Assembly: GCF_024679095.1 (NCBI RefSeq)
Contig: NW_026112148.1
Coordinates: 124,001-188,000, forward strand
Direction: 5' to 3'
Source of the DNA: Eriocheir sinensis
Taxonomy: Eukaryota > Arthropoda > Malacostraca > Decapoda > Varunidae
Length of the DNA stretch: 64,000 bases
The notes under the pieces were generated by a model. It saw only the letters and a program-made list of their open reading frames with translations, was not told the origin of the DNA and searched no databases. Made by a program: the position numbers and the translations under genes. Of the stretch, positions 1 to 11,100 are shown one piece after another. How positions within the stretch are numbered: position 1 is the stretch's first letter; the number at the start of each line of letters is the position of its first letter.

Positions 1-1415
1 TCCGGGCAGACCATGGTGACCACCTGGGGGGTATCGGTAGCGAAGACCCAGCCCGCAGGAGACGGGATGAAGACCGGGGGGAAGACTCTGAGGAGAGACT
101 TAGAACACAGCGAGAGGGCGTCTGGGCGATCGAGAAAGAGAGCGATCTCGCAGCGCCGGACAGAAGTCGAGTAGACAGTGGCGACAGGGGTACATACATA
201 GAGCAGGTGGTGTTTAGTACAGCGGTCCAAGGAGTCTAAGAGCATATAGTGAGTGCGGTCTTCAGAAACCGCAAGGTAAGTGGAAAGCGTGTCGGTGTGC
301 AGAAAATATGGCGTGCCATCAAGATGAAAAGGCAACGCGTCCATTTTAAACACATCGAACACGTCAGAGGGATCCCCTTTCATGGGGATTTGTAAGTAGA
401 AGTGAAGGGTTCCTGAGGAAAGCGTACCTTTAGAAATAACCCTAGAGGCATCTCTATACAATGCTAAATATTCATGTGCTGCAGGGAAAAGTAAGCCTGG
501 GTAATGGAGTGACTCATTGATGATCACAACAAATAGTACATCATTCGGAAGGAGGAGAGGGGAAACCTGCGTTTGGGACAGCTGCTGAAGGCCAAGCTTG
601 AGATTCAGAGTATCATGATTTAGGTCACTAAGTGCCAACTGAATGAGAAGGATAGCCTCCAAAATACGCATTTCCCCTTCAATTTGCAAGGTTTTTAGTG
701 AGAACTGACGGATAATAGCTGAGGCCAAAGCCGAGGCGGACTCTAGACGGGAGATGGCAGAATGAACATGACGGAGGTCCCGAGCTGTGGCGTTGAGGAC
801 TTCCTGATGGAGGTTAAGTTGACGTCTCTCTTCTGTGGACAGAGTGTAGAGCTGGGAGAGCTTCCCGTGTATCACATCTATTTGGGCCTGAGTGGCCGTA
901 CCGAAAAGGAGGTTTGCTACCGAGTCAAGGAAATCCACGGCCCCTCGCTTCTGGCGAGTCCGAAACGGGCTTCCATCTCTACCACTCATAGCCGACAGAA
1001 AGCTGTTAAGATCGTTGAATAACTTCGCAAACTCAATGTGAAAAGAGTCTAGAGTGCGCCCGAGTAGACCAACAGTAGGGAACGATTGAGTCATATGGTC
1101 AATCGACCATGAAACATCCGCTGTTAGATTTGCCACGTTGATGAGAGGACGTTGGATGTCGTCCGTCTTGATGACGACGGGGACAACATAGTACCGTCCT
1201 GTCAACAGCATCTTAAAGACTGGGGAGAAGACGAGGCCGGGACGAATGGGTTGCTCCCGGGAGGGATCAAGGGAAGACAAGGAGAGGGCAACACCCAGGA
1301 TCAGGGAGAGGGTATGCACGCCTGACATTAGGAGAGTCATGGAAGCCAAGAGAGTCCTCGTGAACGACCTGAACATTATTTGTGTGAACTGTCTTGATCT
1401 TACCACCTCTAACAT
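1..1415 (-). CDS. env: env-like fusion glycoprotein of Gypsy element (partial)
   Basis: I checked the minus-strand frame codon by codon from a stop near 1430 to the window edge and found no stop, giving at least 470 codons. Candidate starts are ATG at 1415, 1376, 1340 and 1328; a hydrophobic signal-peptide-like stretch follows the later ones. About 125-150 residues in there is a dibasic furin-type site (RQKR) followed at once by a glycine-, alanine- and leucine-rich stretch resembling a fusion peptide. This layout is known from errantivirus Env and baculovirus F proteins. The frame begins about 25 nt after the integrase stop and overlaps it in another frame. Env of this type is usually made from spliced RNA. 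The transmembrane anchor is outside the window, and whether it is functional is unknown. Confidence 0.75.
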   Translation of the reverse strand, partial: MLEVVRSRQFTQIMFRSFTRTLLASMTLLMSGVHTLSLILGVALSLSSLDPSREQPIRPGLVFSPVFKMLLTGRYYVVPVVIKTDDIQRPLINVANLTADVSWSIDHMTQSFPTVGLLGRTLDSFHIEFAKLFNDLNSFLSAMSGRDGSPFRTRQKRGAVDFLDSVANLLFGTATQAQIDVIHGKLSQLYTLSTEERRQLNLHQEVLNATARDLRHVHSAISRLESASALASAIIRQFSLKTLQIEGEMRILEAILLIQLALSDLNHDTLNLKLGLQQLSQTQVSPLLLPNDVLFVVIINESLHYPGLLFPAAHEYLALYRDASRVISKGTLSSGTLHFYLQIPMKGDPSDVFDVFKMDALPFHLDGTPYFLHTDTLSTYLAVSEDRTHYMLLDSLDRCTKHHLLYVCTPVATVYSTSVRRCEIALFLDRPDALSLCSKSLLRVFPPVFIPSPAGWVFATDTPQVVTMVCP

Positions 1416-1439
1416 GACGCAGTCGTAAGACTACAGGGC

Positions 1440-2807
1440 TTATTTTTCTAGCAACCCTAAAGGTCCATTGAACAAGGGCTGGAGCTTCTTTGGTTCGCCC
1501 TTTGTACATACATGCCTTAAGTAGACCCGATCTCCTACTACCACCTGTTTGGGTTTGGATTTCCTAAACATTCTTTCTGACTCCTGCCATCCTATATCTA
1601 TATTGGTCTGACATAGTTTATAGGTACGCTGCGCGACACTATAAGTAAATGCTTTATAGCTGTCAACATCATAACAAGGTTGGAGTTTATTCTCAAGCAC
1701 TTCAAAAGGAACATTTGGGTCCCGAGAGAAAAGCAAGAAAAATGGTGAGTCTTTCAGAACACGATGGTAGGCAGTGTTGTAGGCGTGTGTTGCAACCGGA
1801 AGCATTTGGTCCCAGATACCGCGATTGTCCTCGCACAAAGTTCTCAAGATATTTATTAAGGTGCCGTTAGGCCTTTCTATCACACCGTTTGCAGACGGGT
1901 GATAAGGAGTTGTCCTTAGATGGTCAATCTGTAACAACTGAGTCAACTCTCGTAAGAGAGTGTTGACGAACTCCTTTCCTTGATCCGTGACTAGAATCGG
2001 CGGGATGCTGTGTACACAGACTACGTTCTTGTAGAACGCAGCTGCCACTTCCTTGGCTGCCTTCGTACGAAGGGGGGTTGCTACCAAGAAGCGTGACAGG
2101 ACGTCTATCACTGTCAGTACATACCTATAGCCTTCGTCTGAAACAGACAAAGGTCCGACAATATCCATATGGACTCTGTCAAACGGTTGGCCAACCTCTG
2201 GATACCTCATAAGTGGAGTTGGCGGGGATCCCCTCTTCTTAAACCGACAACAGACAGGACAAGATCTGACAAATTGCTCCACGTCCGCCTTCATTCCCGG
2301 CCAGTACGCAAACTTGCGACAGCGTGCCAACGTAACCTTAGTGCCTCCATGCCCTGCAGGTAGCATGGAATGCGCCAAAGCTAACGCGTTAGGAATGTAG
2401 CTTGGTGGAACGATAACCAGTCTTTTCTGCTTGTTGTATTCATCGCAAACATCGCGGTAGAGAATGCCGTTCTCTACACACACTTCACTAAGAGGCAGTT
2501 TTTTGAAGTGCCTCTTAGCTGCATGTAACGTTACATTGCTCCTCTCTGCAACCTTTCTCTCATCTCTCTCATGTACGTTACCACCGGTGGTCTGTTCAAA
2601 AGCATGCTTCAATTCTCTCAGTTCAGGATCGCGATCCTGGTGCTCCATGAGTCCAGCAAGACTCCAATGGAGAAACTTATCCTGTTTGTCATGTCCCTCC
2701 GGAGAGGCGACAGACATGTCCTGTCCACCCGTAAGGGTGACAGACATAATTCGAGCATCCAATTCGCCTTCTATCACGTCACTCTCCTGATTCCTAATCC
2801 TTGACAA
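1440..2807 (-). CDS. pol: Gypsy integrase (end of pol)
   Basis: A 455-residue open frame. After a non-conserved start it has an HHCC zinc-binding domain (two His in the AHSMLPAGHGG region, Cys pair CPVC), then a DDE core: Asp in HMDIVGPL, Asp in VTDQGKEF, Glu in NGVIERPNG. A C-terminal region ends in a GPF-like stretch. Integrase inserts the cDNA copy into host DNA. Just upstream the frame is shifted: the typical end of RNase H (VADFLSR-like) is readable only with a one-base change. Pol therefore could not be read through to this domain as it stands. The protein domain itself looks intact. Confidence 0.9.
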   Translation of the reverse strand: MSRIRNQESDVIEGELDARIMSVTLTGGQDMSVASPEGHDKQDKFLHWSLAGLMEHQDRDPELRELKHAFEQTTGGNVHERDERKVAERSNVTLHAAKRHFKKLPLSEVCVENGILYRDVCDEYNKQKRLVIVPPSYIPNALALAHSMLPAGHGGTKVTLARCRKFAYWPGMKADVEQFVRSCPVCCRFKKRGSPPTPLMRYPEVGQPFDRVHMDIVGPLSVSDEGYRYVLTVIDVLSRFLVATPLRTKAAKEVAAAFYKNVVCVHSIPPILVTDQGKEFVNTLLRELTQLLQIDHLRTTPYHPSANGVIERPNGTLINILRTLCEDNRGIWDQMLPVATHAYNTAYHRVLKDSPFFLLFSRDPNVPFEVLENKLQPCYDVDSYKAFTYSVAQRTYKLCQTNIDIGWQESERMFRKSKPKQVVVGDRVYLRHVCTKGEPKKLQPLFNGPLGLLEK

Positions 2808-3027
2808 AAATCTGCTACCATGTTGCTGGAGCGTGGGAGATAATCAATACTAAAGTCAAATTCTCCTAGAAGTGTCTGCCAGCGTGCAATCCTGCTGCTA
2901 GGTACTGTGCTTTTAACAGCCAAGTCAGTGGTCTATGGTCCGACAGGAAGTGTATCCAATAACCAAAGAAAAGGGGTCGGATAGTACAGAGGACATAGAT
3001 GACTCCAAAAGATACACTATCTACCTC

Positions 3028-3231
3028 TTAGTAGTTACGATCTGCTCCATTCAGGGTACTACTAAAAAATGCTATGGGACGTAAACTACCATTTTCATCC
3101 TTTTGTTGCAACACACCACCTATTGCCTTATCTGACGCATCTGTGGTGAGATTGAAGGGCTTCCGGAAATCCGGAAAGGCTAAAACAATGTCAGTCGTTA
3201 GACTGTTCTTTAGTGTGCTAAATTCATGCAA
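3028..3231 (-). pseudogene. Gypsy RNase H fragment
   Basis: The frame contains TTDASDKAIGGVLQQ, the first catalytic Asp region of Ty3/Gypsy RNase H, after a short tether region. It ends at a stop after about 67 residues. The rest of the domain between 3028 and 2808 is out of frame and has several stops, so the domain is not translatable as one piece. Confidence 0.8.
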
Positions 3232-3356
3232 TGCCTCTTCATTCCACTCCAGATGTGTCTTATCATTCTTGGTTACTTTACTCCTTTGAGTAAATTATTA
3301 AGTGGGGATGCTATCTTGTCAATGTCTTTTATTTATTTCATATAATAGTTAACCAA

Positions 3357-3653
3357 TCACAGGAAACCTTGAAGTTCTTTGACTGTTTTCGGAGGAGTGA
3401 GTTGTTGCACCGCCTGTACCTTTGAGGGCTGAGGCTTCAAGCCAGAAGCACTAACAATGTGACCCAGATAATCTACTTGCTCTTTGAAAAAGGAACACTT
3501 ATCTAGTCTTAAGGACAGGTGAGCCTTCTGCAGTCTGTCCAAGACGGCATGGAGGTTCTTTAGGTGATGGTCCATGTCTTTCCCTTGTACTATCAAATCA
3601 TCAAGGTATACATGTACAATTCTTCCTGTCAGACCTATGAGAACTTGATTCAT
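3357..3653 (-). pseudogene. Gypsy reverse transcriptase, second half only
   Basis: The frame carries VYLDDLIV (the catalytic YxDD box) and the following thumb-side motif YLGHIVSASGLKPQPSKV, which is diagnostic for Ty3/Gypsy RT. The fingers and first palm motifs, normally about 150 residues, are missing between 3654 and 3708, where the protease-side linker stops. This looks like an internal deletion that kills the polymerase. Confidence 0.85.
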
Positions 3654-3972
3654 GATCCGTTGATAGGCTGCAGGTGCTGTTCACTTCACCTGTTGGCATC
3701 TCAATAGTTTATTCAGTTGGGTTAGCATAGGGAATGATGAATTTGCCTTTGGTTTGTTTGACGTTAGGAGTTAAGGTTACTAACCCGGGAAATAAAAATG
3801 AAGAAGGGATATCATTGGACCTTGGGAGAAATAAGGCTTGCTGGGCTCTGCCAATCTCTGCCTCCAGAGTGACATACCCTGCCGTGCCTGGTAGCAAGGA
3901 CGCCACGTTAATAGCGTATGCTTTCACTGGTACTTCCTCCATCTCGTCTAAAGTAGGTTTAAGGTCGGTTAG

Positions 3973-4386
3973 TCAATCTTCTGGGTACGGGCTCATATCG
4001 TCCGCAGCCAGGGAATGAACTTCCACTGGGTAGGCGCCCACCATTACACTAAACTGCCCAGGTGTGGCCAGCGGTGCAGCTACCACATTTTGTCTCCACA
4101 TAAATTCTAGGCCCAACAAAACTGCTGTTGGTAACACTATACCTTGTGATATTACTACAAACTTTTCTATAATTTCTCCGTGCCCAAAGTCTACTACTAC
4201 TTCGGCTATTCCTTTATTAGGGATTGGAGTCCGATCTACCCCTTGTATGGAGAGATGTTCTGTAACTATCATCTTCCCGCCTACCTTCCTAAATAAATCT
4301 TCTTCTATTAGGGACGCTCCTGCTCCTGTGTCTAGCATTGCGTAAACCATCTCCTTTGGTGCATTAGCGCCTACGCACAATCTCAA
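3973..4386 (-). pseudogene. Gypsy aspartic protease region
   Basis: The frame contains AMLDTGAGASLIEEDLF, in which DTGA is the retropepsin active-site motif, followed by a hydrophobic flap and an LGLEF-like second half. A further frame at 3709-3942 continues the protease-RT linker after a frameshift. In the intact family this would process Gag-Pol. It is separated from gag by a T-rich run near 4435, which may be a frameshift site or decay. Confidence 0.75.
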
Positions 4387-4472
4387 CGTGAGGGCGTTGG
4401 TAGGGCCGTGGACTGCCGCAGCTACTCTGGGGTCGTTTTTTTTTTTTCTCGTGGTCAGGGTTGACCCAGGAG

Positions 4473-5576
4473 CTACAGGGTGAGGGACCGGCCGTGTACT
4501 CGGGCGCCAGGCAGCGCAAGGGCAGACAGGCTGACGCCTGTTTCAGTGGGCTGGTACTGAGGTACCGAGCCCGTTGGTGGGTGGTAGGCACCCCTATACT
4601 GCCTTCCATATGTGCAATCGCGAGCCATGTGTCCTACATACCCACAAGCATAACATGTAGGTGGCGTGGGCGCGTTCCCATATGGGCGTGTAGGTGGCGC
4701 GGCTTGCCGTCCTCCCCTTTGGGGTATCGGGTAACGTGACTGGCCTGGAGGGCGTGGAGGACGGGCTTGTGAGACATGTTTGGGTCCGGATGCCTGGGTG
4801 GAACAGACGTTCAGCACTTTTATTTCTTTGGCGATATCGGCATCGGATAGCTTCGACTCTGGATAAGCTTTAATATACTCATACCCTTTCTTTAATACCT
4901 TCTGTGGGTCCCCCTTTTCTTCCTCCGTTAGGATGAGTAAGAGGGCCGGAGGGAAAGCCTCTCTGAGCCGTAAAGCGGTTATCTCAGTTAGCAAACTGGC
5001 ATTGTCAGGCTTGAGAGCGATCAACTCGTCTCTCAATGTCTCCAGGCGGATGAGGAAGGTGCGGATGTTTTCTCCTGTCCGTCGTTTTGCCTCTCCCAAT
5101 TCTTTCTGGAGGACCGAAAAGGTCCTTACTGTGGGAAACACACGTAGGAAGTCTTCCTTTACTTTTTCCCAATCCTGTCCACATCTAGTGATACAACCGA
5201 GGAGATGATCGCGCGCTGCTCCCTGGGCATATTGTTTGGCTAACTCAATCTTTCCGGTAGTGTCCCAATTTGCCTGTGTCCGGCTATCAATATCCTCTAT
5301 CCATTTCTTTGCTAGCTTATGGCATGGGAGGTTTGGTGCTTTGCTACTTTTTTCTTCTCCACCACAAAAATATAAGAGTCCCTGCACTCTACTAAAATCA
5401 TTCAAGGTATGACGGCTAAGTAGCGTGACAAGATCATCATGGGCAAGGGTGATCGATTTTCCATCTCCTTTGGTGGGGGGAGGGTTCTTGCCTTCGTCTG
5501 GCATTTTTAACTCTAAAGTCTTATTCCCGTAATTCCAAGAATAACTGTCTTCTCCCTCGCTTTCGGATGTGGACAT
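4473..5576 (-). CDS. gag: Gypsy Gag with CCHC zinc knuckle
   Basis: I chose the ATG at 5576 (MSTSESEGED) because the longer frame to 5729 reads through the leader minisatellite and primer-binding region. The protein is about 367 residues. A helical capsid-like region (KWIEDIDSRT to YIKAYPESKL) is followed by a Pro/Arg-rich linker and one zinc knuckle, CYACGYVGHMARDC (C-x2-C-x4-H-x4-C), which binds RNA. The frame is intact. Confidence 0.85.
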   Translation of the reverse strand: MSTSESEGEDSYSWNYGNKTLELKMPDEGKNPPPTKGDGKSITLAHDDLVTLLSRHTLNDFSRVQGLLYFCGGEEKSSKAPNLPCHKLAKKWIEDIDSRTQANWDTTGKIELAKQYAQGAARDHLLGCITRCGQDWEKVKEDFLRVFPTVRTFSVLQKELGEAKRRTGENIRTFLIRLETLRDELIALKPDNASLLTEITALRLREAFPPALLLILTEEEKGDPQKVLKKGYEYIKAYPESKLSDADIAKEIKVLNVCSTQASGPKHVSQARPPRPPGQSRYPIPQRGGRQAAPPTRPYGNAPTPPTCYACGYVGHMARDCTYGRQYRGAYHPPTGSVPQYQPTETGVSLSALALPGARVHGRSLTL

Positions 5577-5613
5577 ACACCAGTACAATACCAATATAAA
5601 CCAATATAAATCG

Positions 5614-5685
5614 CAAGTTTCACCACAAGTTTCACCACATGTTTCACCACAAGTTTCACCACATGTTTCACCACATGTTTCACCA
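5614..5685. repeat. 12-bp minisatellite in the Gypsy leader
   Basis: Six units alternating between CAAGTTTCACCA and CATGTTTCACCA lie between the primer-binding site and gag. Just next to it (5590-5609) the 10-mer CCAATATAAA occurs twice. The array creates a spurious Gly-Glu-Thr-Cys reading frame ahead of gag. Confidence 0.9.
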
Positions 5686-5692
5686 CCCCACA

Positions 5693-5702
5693 CCTGACAC
5701 CA
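5693..5702 (-). other. primer-binding site (minus strand TGGTGTCAGG)
   Basis: On the minus strand the LTR ends in CAACA, one spacer base follows, then TGGTGTCAGG. Retroelement primer-binding sites start with TGG because they pair with the CCA end of a tRNA. The primer tRNA was not assigned. Confidence 0.7.
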
Positions 5703-5703
5703 A

Positions 5704-6302
5704 TGTTGTAACCCGTAATCCGGGCACACAGGGTAGACGACACACTGTTTGTATTAGTGACACTTGACTTAAAATTCTGGTACTTTAGGAGTATTTAAAG
5801 GAGTTCGTAAATGGGGTGATGAAACGGTGTCGCCTTTCTTATATGTATTTTATTCTACCTTAATACTACTTAATATTACAGAGGGTAAAAATATTGTTTA
5901 AACCAGCGACTGGCTTACTAGACTCAATGAGTCTTCAGGTTTTCTTTCACTATTGGTTACTGACGTTAACACTGGTATAATATTGAGTAAAAACTCGCAC
6001 AATAAAGTATCATAGAAATATAATCCTAAGTAAAACTAAGATAATAGAACACAATATATATGTTAGATACGCTTTCCTCTATGGTACCACATTACTCCAT
6101 ACTCACAGTAGCAAAGGTGAATGTTCTACCCATGTTGTCTAGGGAAGGACAACTGAGTGTACAGCAACGAACAGAGTGCTGGTTAATCTGAGGTCAAGCC
6201 TGAATAAATGCTTCTTATATAGGCCTGACATACATACAGACATCGCGAGGGTAATACGTCAGGCGTGTGAGTCAAACATCAAACTCACACCAAGCTCATA
6301 CA
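5704..6302 (-). repeat. 5' LTR of the Gypsy element (outer edge approximate)
   Basis: The inner edge is fixed by the primer-binding site. The outer edge is placed at a TG (minus strand TGTATGAGC) by analogy and could instead be TGTGAGTTT at 6289. The segment is non-coding and AT-rich and holds a TATA box. The partner LTR is not in the window, so the limits cannot be confirmed. Confidence 0.6.
6214..6221 (-). promoter_or_regulatory. TATA box of the LTR promoter
   Basis: The minus strand reads TATATAAG about 80 nt inside the proposed outer LTR edge. Transcription would start about 25-30 nt further on, near 6190, and run through gag. No initiator was identified with certainty. Confidence 0.5.
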
Positions 6303-6367
6303 ATAATCTACCTAACCGACATGCTTAATTCACGCGGTGACGCAGCTTTGTTTTCATAACATTTTGT

Positions 6368-6432
6368 TCCGAGGTTGATCGTGTTTTGGCCGCGGTTGAT
6401 TGTGTTTTGGCCGCGGTTGATTGTGTTTTGGC
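6368..6432. repeat. 21-bp minisatellite, about three units
   Basis: The unit CCGCGGTTGATTGTGTTTTGG is repeated three times with small changes, between the Gypsy LTR and the large satellite array. No gene lies in 6303-6631. Confidence 0.85.
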
Positions 6433-8155
6433 TTAGAGAGATAAGCGAGTGCGTTAATGGGCAATTGCAATTGTGTATAGGTTGGTAAATGAACAGTGTG
6501 TGTGGGGACAATCATGTCTTGGAGTCCGTGTTGTGTTTTAGCGGTCGATACCGCTGTTGTCATCGGAAAATATTGCCGGAGAAGATAATGACACTGGAGC
6601 GAGTGGTGTCGCAGCCCTCGGGGCACCACAGCTGGCCGAGGCAGTCACTGACTTGTAAACGGTGGGATTAACGGACTCAGGCCTCGCGAGCGCTAGCCGA
6701 GGCCAGATGGTAATCGGCAGGGGTAGGTCACTCGCCATTAATGGTTCGCTTTGCCTCTTGAGCGCTGGCCGAGGCAGTCTCTGACGGGTAAACGGCGGGA
6801 GTAACGGACTGAGGCCTCTCGAGCGCTGGCTGAGGCCAGCGGGTAATCGGCGGGGGTAGGTCGCTTGCCCTTAATGGTTCGCTTTGCCTCTTGAGCGCTG
6901 GCCGAGGCAGTCACTGACTTGTAAACGGCGTGAGTAACGGACTTAGGCCTCGCGAGCACTGGCCGAGGCCAGATGGTAATCGTCGGGGGTAGGTCACTCG
7001 CCATTAATGGTTCGCTTTGCCTCTTGAGCGCTGGCCGAGCCAGTCACTGACGGGTAAACGGCGGGAGTAACGGACTGAGGCCTCCCGAGCCCTGGCCGAG
7101 GCCAGCGGGTAATCGGCGGGGGTAGGTCGCTCGCCCTTAATGGTTCGCTTTGCCTCTTCAGCGCTGGCCGAGGCCGTCACTGACTTGTAAACGGCGGGAG
7201 TAACGGACTCAGGCCTCGCGAGCGCTGGCCGAGGCCAGATGGTAATCGGCGGGGGGAGGTCACTCGCCCTTAATGGTTCGTTTTGCCTTCTGAGCGCTAG
7301 CCGAGGCAGTCACTGACGGGTAAACGGCGGGAGTAACGGACTGAGGCCTCTCGAGCCCTGGCCGAGGCCAGCGGGTAATCGACGGGGGTAGGTCGCTCGC
7401 CCTTAATGGTTCGCTTTGCCTCTTCAGCGCTGGCCGAGGCAGTCACTGACGGGTAAACGGCGGGAGTAACGGACTCAGGCCTCGCGAGCGCTGGCCGAGG
7501 CAGTCACTGACGGGTAAACGGCGGGAGTAACGGACTCAGGCCTCGCGAGCGCTGGCCGAGGCCAGATGGTAATCGTCGGGGGTAGGTCACTCGCCATTAA
7601 TGGTTCGCTTTGCCTCTTGAGCGCTGGCCGAGCCAGTCACTGACGGATAAACGGCGGGAGTAACGGACTGAGGCCTCTCGAGCCCTGGCCGAGGCCAGCG
7701 GGTAATCGACGGGGGTAGGTCGCTCGCCCTTAATGGTTCGCTTTGCCTCTTCAGCGCTGGCCGAGGCAGTCACGGACTTGTAAACGGCGGGAGTAACGGA
7801 CTCAGGCCTCGCGAGCGCTGGCCGAGGCCAGATGGTAATCGGCGGGGGTAGGTCGTTCGCCCTTAATGGTTCGCTTTGCCTCTTGAGCGCTGTCTGAGAC
7901 AGTAACTAACGGATAAATGGCGGGAGTAACGGACTCAGGCCTCGCGAGCGCTGGCCGAGGCCAGCTGGTAATCGGCCGGGGTAGGTCGCTCGCCCTTAAT
8001 GGTTCGCTTTGCCTCTTGAGCGTTGGCCGAGTCAGTCACTGACGGGTAAACGGCGGGAGAAACGGACTCAGCCCTCGCGAGCGCTGGCCGGGGCCAGCGG
8101 GTAATCGGCGGGAGTAGGTCGCTCGCCCTTAATGGTTCGCTTTGCCTCTTGAGCG

Positions 8156-11100
8156 CTGGCAGAGGCAGTCACTGACTTGTAAACGGCGGGATTAACGGAC
8201 TCAGGCCTCGCGAGCGCTGGCCGAGGCCAGATGGTAATCGGCAGGGGTAGGTCACTCGCCATTAATGGCTCGCTTTGCCTCTTGAGCGCTGGCCGAGGCA
8301 GTCTCTGACGGGTAAACGGCGGGAGTAACGGACTGAGGCCTCTCGAGCGCTGGCTGAGGCCAGCGGGTAATCGGCGGGGGTAGGTCGCTTGCCCTTAATG
8401 GTTCGCTTTCCTCTTGAGCGCTGGCCGAGGCAGTCACTGACTTGTAAACGGCGTGAGTAACGGACTTAGGCCTCGCGAGCGCTGGCCGAGGCCAGATGGT
8501 AATCGTCGGGGGTAGGTCACTCGCCATTAATGGTTCGCTTTGCCTCTTGAGCGCTGGCCGAGCCAGTCACTGACGAGTAAACGGCGGGAGTAACGGACTG
8601 AGGCCTCCCGAGCCCTGGCCGAGGCCAGCGGGTAATCGGCGGGGGTAGGTCGCTCGCCCTTAATGGTTCGCTTTGCTTCTTCAGCGCTGGCCGAGGCAGT
8701 CACTGACTTGTAAACGGCGGGAGTAACGGACTCAGGCCTCGCGAGCGCTGGCCGAGGCCAGATGGTAATCGGCGGGGGTAGGTCACTCGCCCTTAATGGT
8801 TCGTTTTGCCTCCTGAGCGCTGGCCGAGGCAGTCACTGACGGGTAAACGGCGGGAGTAACGGACTGAGGCCTCTCGAGCCCTGGCCGAGGCCAGCGGGTA
8901 ATCGGCGGGGGTAGGTCGCTCGCCCTTAATGGTTCGCTTTGCCTCTTCAGCGCTGGCCGAGGCAGTCTCTGACTTGTAAACGGCGGGAGTAACGGACTCA
9001 GGCCTCGCGAGCGCTGGCCGAGGCCAGATGGTAATCGGCGGGGGTAGGTCACTCGCCCTTAATGGTTCGTTTTGCCTCCTGAGCGCTGGCCGAGGCAGTC
9101 ACTGACTCCTCGAGTGACGGGTAAACGGCTGGAGTAACGGACAAGCCAAGGAGACACTGGCCTTTCATACGACATACAATTTGGTGTGTGGCGAGTAAAC
9201 TTTTCGTCTTGAGCGCTGGAAGAAGCCCTCAGTCATGAATCGTGTTGCGGGTAAACGGAGGGGGGGGTGGGGGGGGGTAACGCGCTAACACCTGATGGCT
9301 TGTTTTGCCTCGTGAGCACTGGACGAGGCAAGCCGGTAGTCAGCGGGTGTTTCTCTCTCGCACTTAATAATGGTTCGTTTCGCCTCGTGACTGCTGGAAT
9401 AGACAAGCGGTTAATCGGCGGAGGTAGGTCGCTCTCCTTTAATAATAGTTCGCTTTGCCTCTTGAGCGCTGGCCAAGGCAGTAAATGACGGGTAAACGGT
9501 GGGAGTAACGGACTCAGGCCTCGAGAGCGCTGGCCGAGGCCAGCGGGTAATCGTCGGGGGTACGTCGCTCGCCCTTAATGTTTCACCTTGCCTCCTGAGC
9601 GCTGGCCGAGGCAGTCACCGACTGCTCCAGTGACGGGTAAACGGCTGGAGTAACGGACAAGTCAAGGAGACACTGGCCCTTTATACGACATACAATTTGG
9701 TGTGTGGCGGGTAAATTTTGCGTCTTGAGCTCTGGACGAGGCCCTCGGTCATGAATCGTGTGGCGGGTAAAACGGGGGTGGGGGTGGGGGGGGGGGTAAC
9801 GCGCTAACACCTGATGGCTTGTTTTGCCTCGTGAGCACTGGACGAGGCAAGCCGGTAGTCAGCGGGGGTAGCTCGCTCGCACTTAATAATGGTTCGTTTT
9901 GCCTCGTGAGTGCTGGACGAGGCAAGCGGGTAATCGGCGGAGGTATGTCGCTCTCCCTTAATAATGGTTCGCTTTGCCTCTTGAGCGCTGGCCGAGGCAG
10001 TAACTGACGGGTAAACGGCGGGAGCAACGGACTCAGGCTATGCGAGCGCTGGCCTAGCCAGCGGGTAATGGGCGGGGTTAGGTCGCTCGGCCTTAATGGT
10101 TCGCTTTGCCTCTTGAGCGCTGGCCGAGGCAGTCACTGACCTGTAAACGGAGGGAGTAACGGACTCAGGCCTCGCGAGCGCTGGCCGAAGGCAGCGGGTA
10201 ATCGGGAAGGGTAGGTCGCTCGCACTTAATGGTTCGCTTTACCTCTTGAGCGCTGGCCGAGGCAGTCATTGACGGGTAAACGGAGGGAGTAACTTACTCA
10301 GGCCTCGCGAGCGCTGGCCGAGGCCAGCGGGTAATCGTCGGTGGTAGGTCGCTCGCCCTTAATGGTTCGCTTTGCCTCCTGAGCGCTGGCCGATGCAGTC
10401 ACCGACTGCTCGAGTGACGGTTAAACGGCTGGAGTAACGGACAAGTCAAGGAGACACTGGCCCTTTATACGACATACAATTTGTTGTGTGGCGGGTAATC
10501 TTTGCGTCTTGAGCGGTGGACGAGGCCCTCAGTCATGAATCGTGTGGCGGGTAAACGGGGTGGGGGGGGATTAACGCGCCAGCACCTGATGGCTCGTTTT
10601 GCCTCATGAGCGCTGGACGAGGCAAGCCGGTAATTATCGAGGGTAGCTCGCTCGCACTTAATAATGTTTCGGGGTAATCGGCGGGGGTAGGTCGCTCGCC
10701 TTTAATGGTTCGCTTTGCCTCTTGAGCGTTGGCCGAGGAAGTCACTGACGAGTAAACGGCGGGAGTAACGGACTCAGGCCTCGCGAGCGCTGGCCAAAGT
10801 GAACGGGTAATCGGCTGGGGTAAGTCGCTCGCCCTTAATGGTTCGCTTTGCCTCCTGAGCTCTGACCGAGGCAGTCACCGACTGCTCGAGTGACGGGTAA
10901 ACGGCTGGAGTAACGGACAAGTCAAGGAGACACTGGCCCTTTATACGACATACAATTTGTTGTGTGGCGGGTAATCTTTGCGTCTTGAGCGCTGGACGAG
11001 GCCCTCAGTCATGAATCGTGTGGCGGGTAAACAGGGTTGGGGGGGGGGGGGTTACGCGCCAGCACCTGATGGCTCGATTTGCCTTGCGAGAGCTGGACGA

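Larger units (their letters stand above)
1..6302 (-). mobile_element. Ty3/Gypsy LTR retrotransposon carrying an env-like gene (partial, 3' end outside window)
   Basis: Read on the minus strand the order is LTR, primer-binding site, short repeat-rich leader, gag, protease, RT, RNase H, integrase and env. This is the Gypsy/errantivirus plan. Gag, integrase and env are open, while the protease-to-RNase H stretch is broken by frameshifts and a deletion of the first half of RT. The 3' LTR would lie beyond position 1, so element age cannot be judged from LTR divergence. Class assignment rests on domain order and motifs. Confidence 0.9.

Noticed and set aside
762..1022. Plus-strand 86-codon frame
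   Set aside because: It lies antisense to the env-like frame and has no motif of its own.
5513..5743. Gag start upstream of 5576
   Set aside because: The extra reading frame translates the 12-bp leader repeat and the primer-binding region; the ATG at 5576 is the sensible start.
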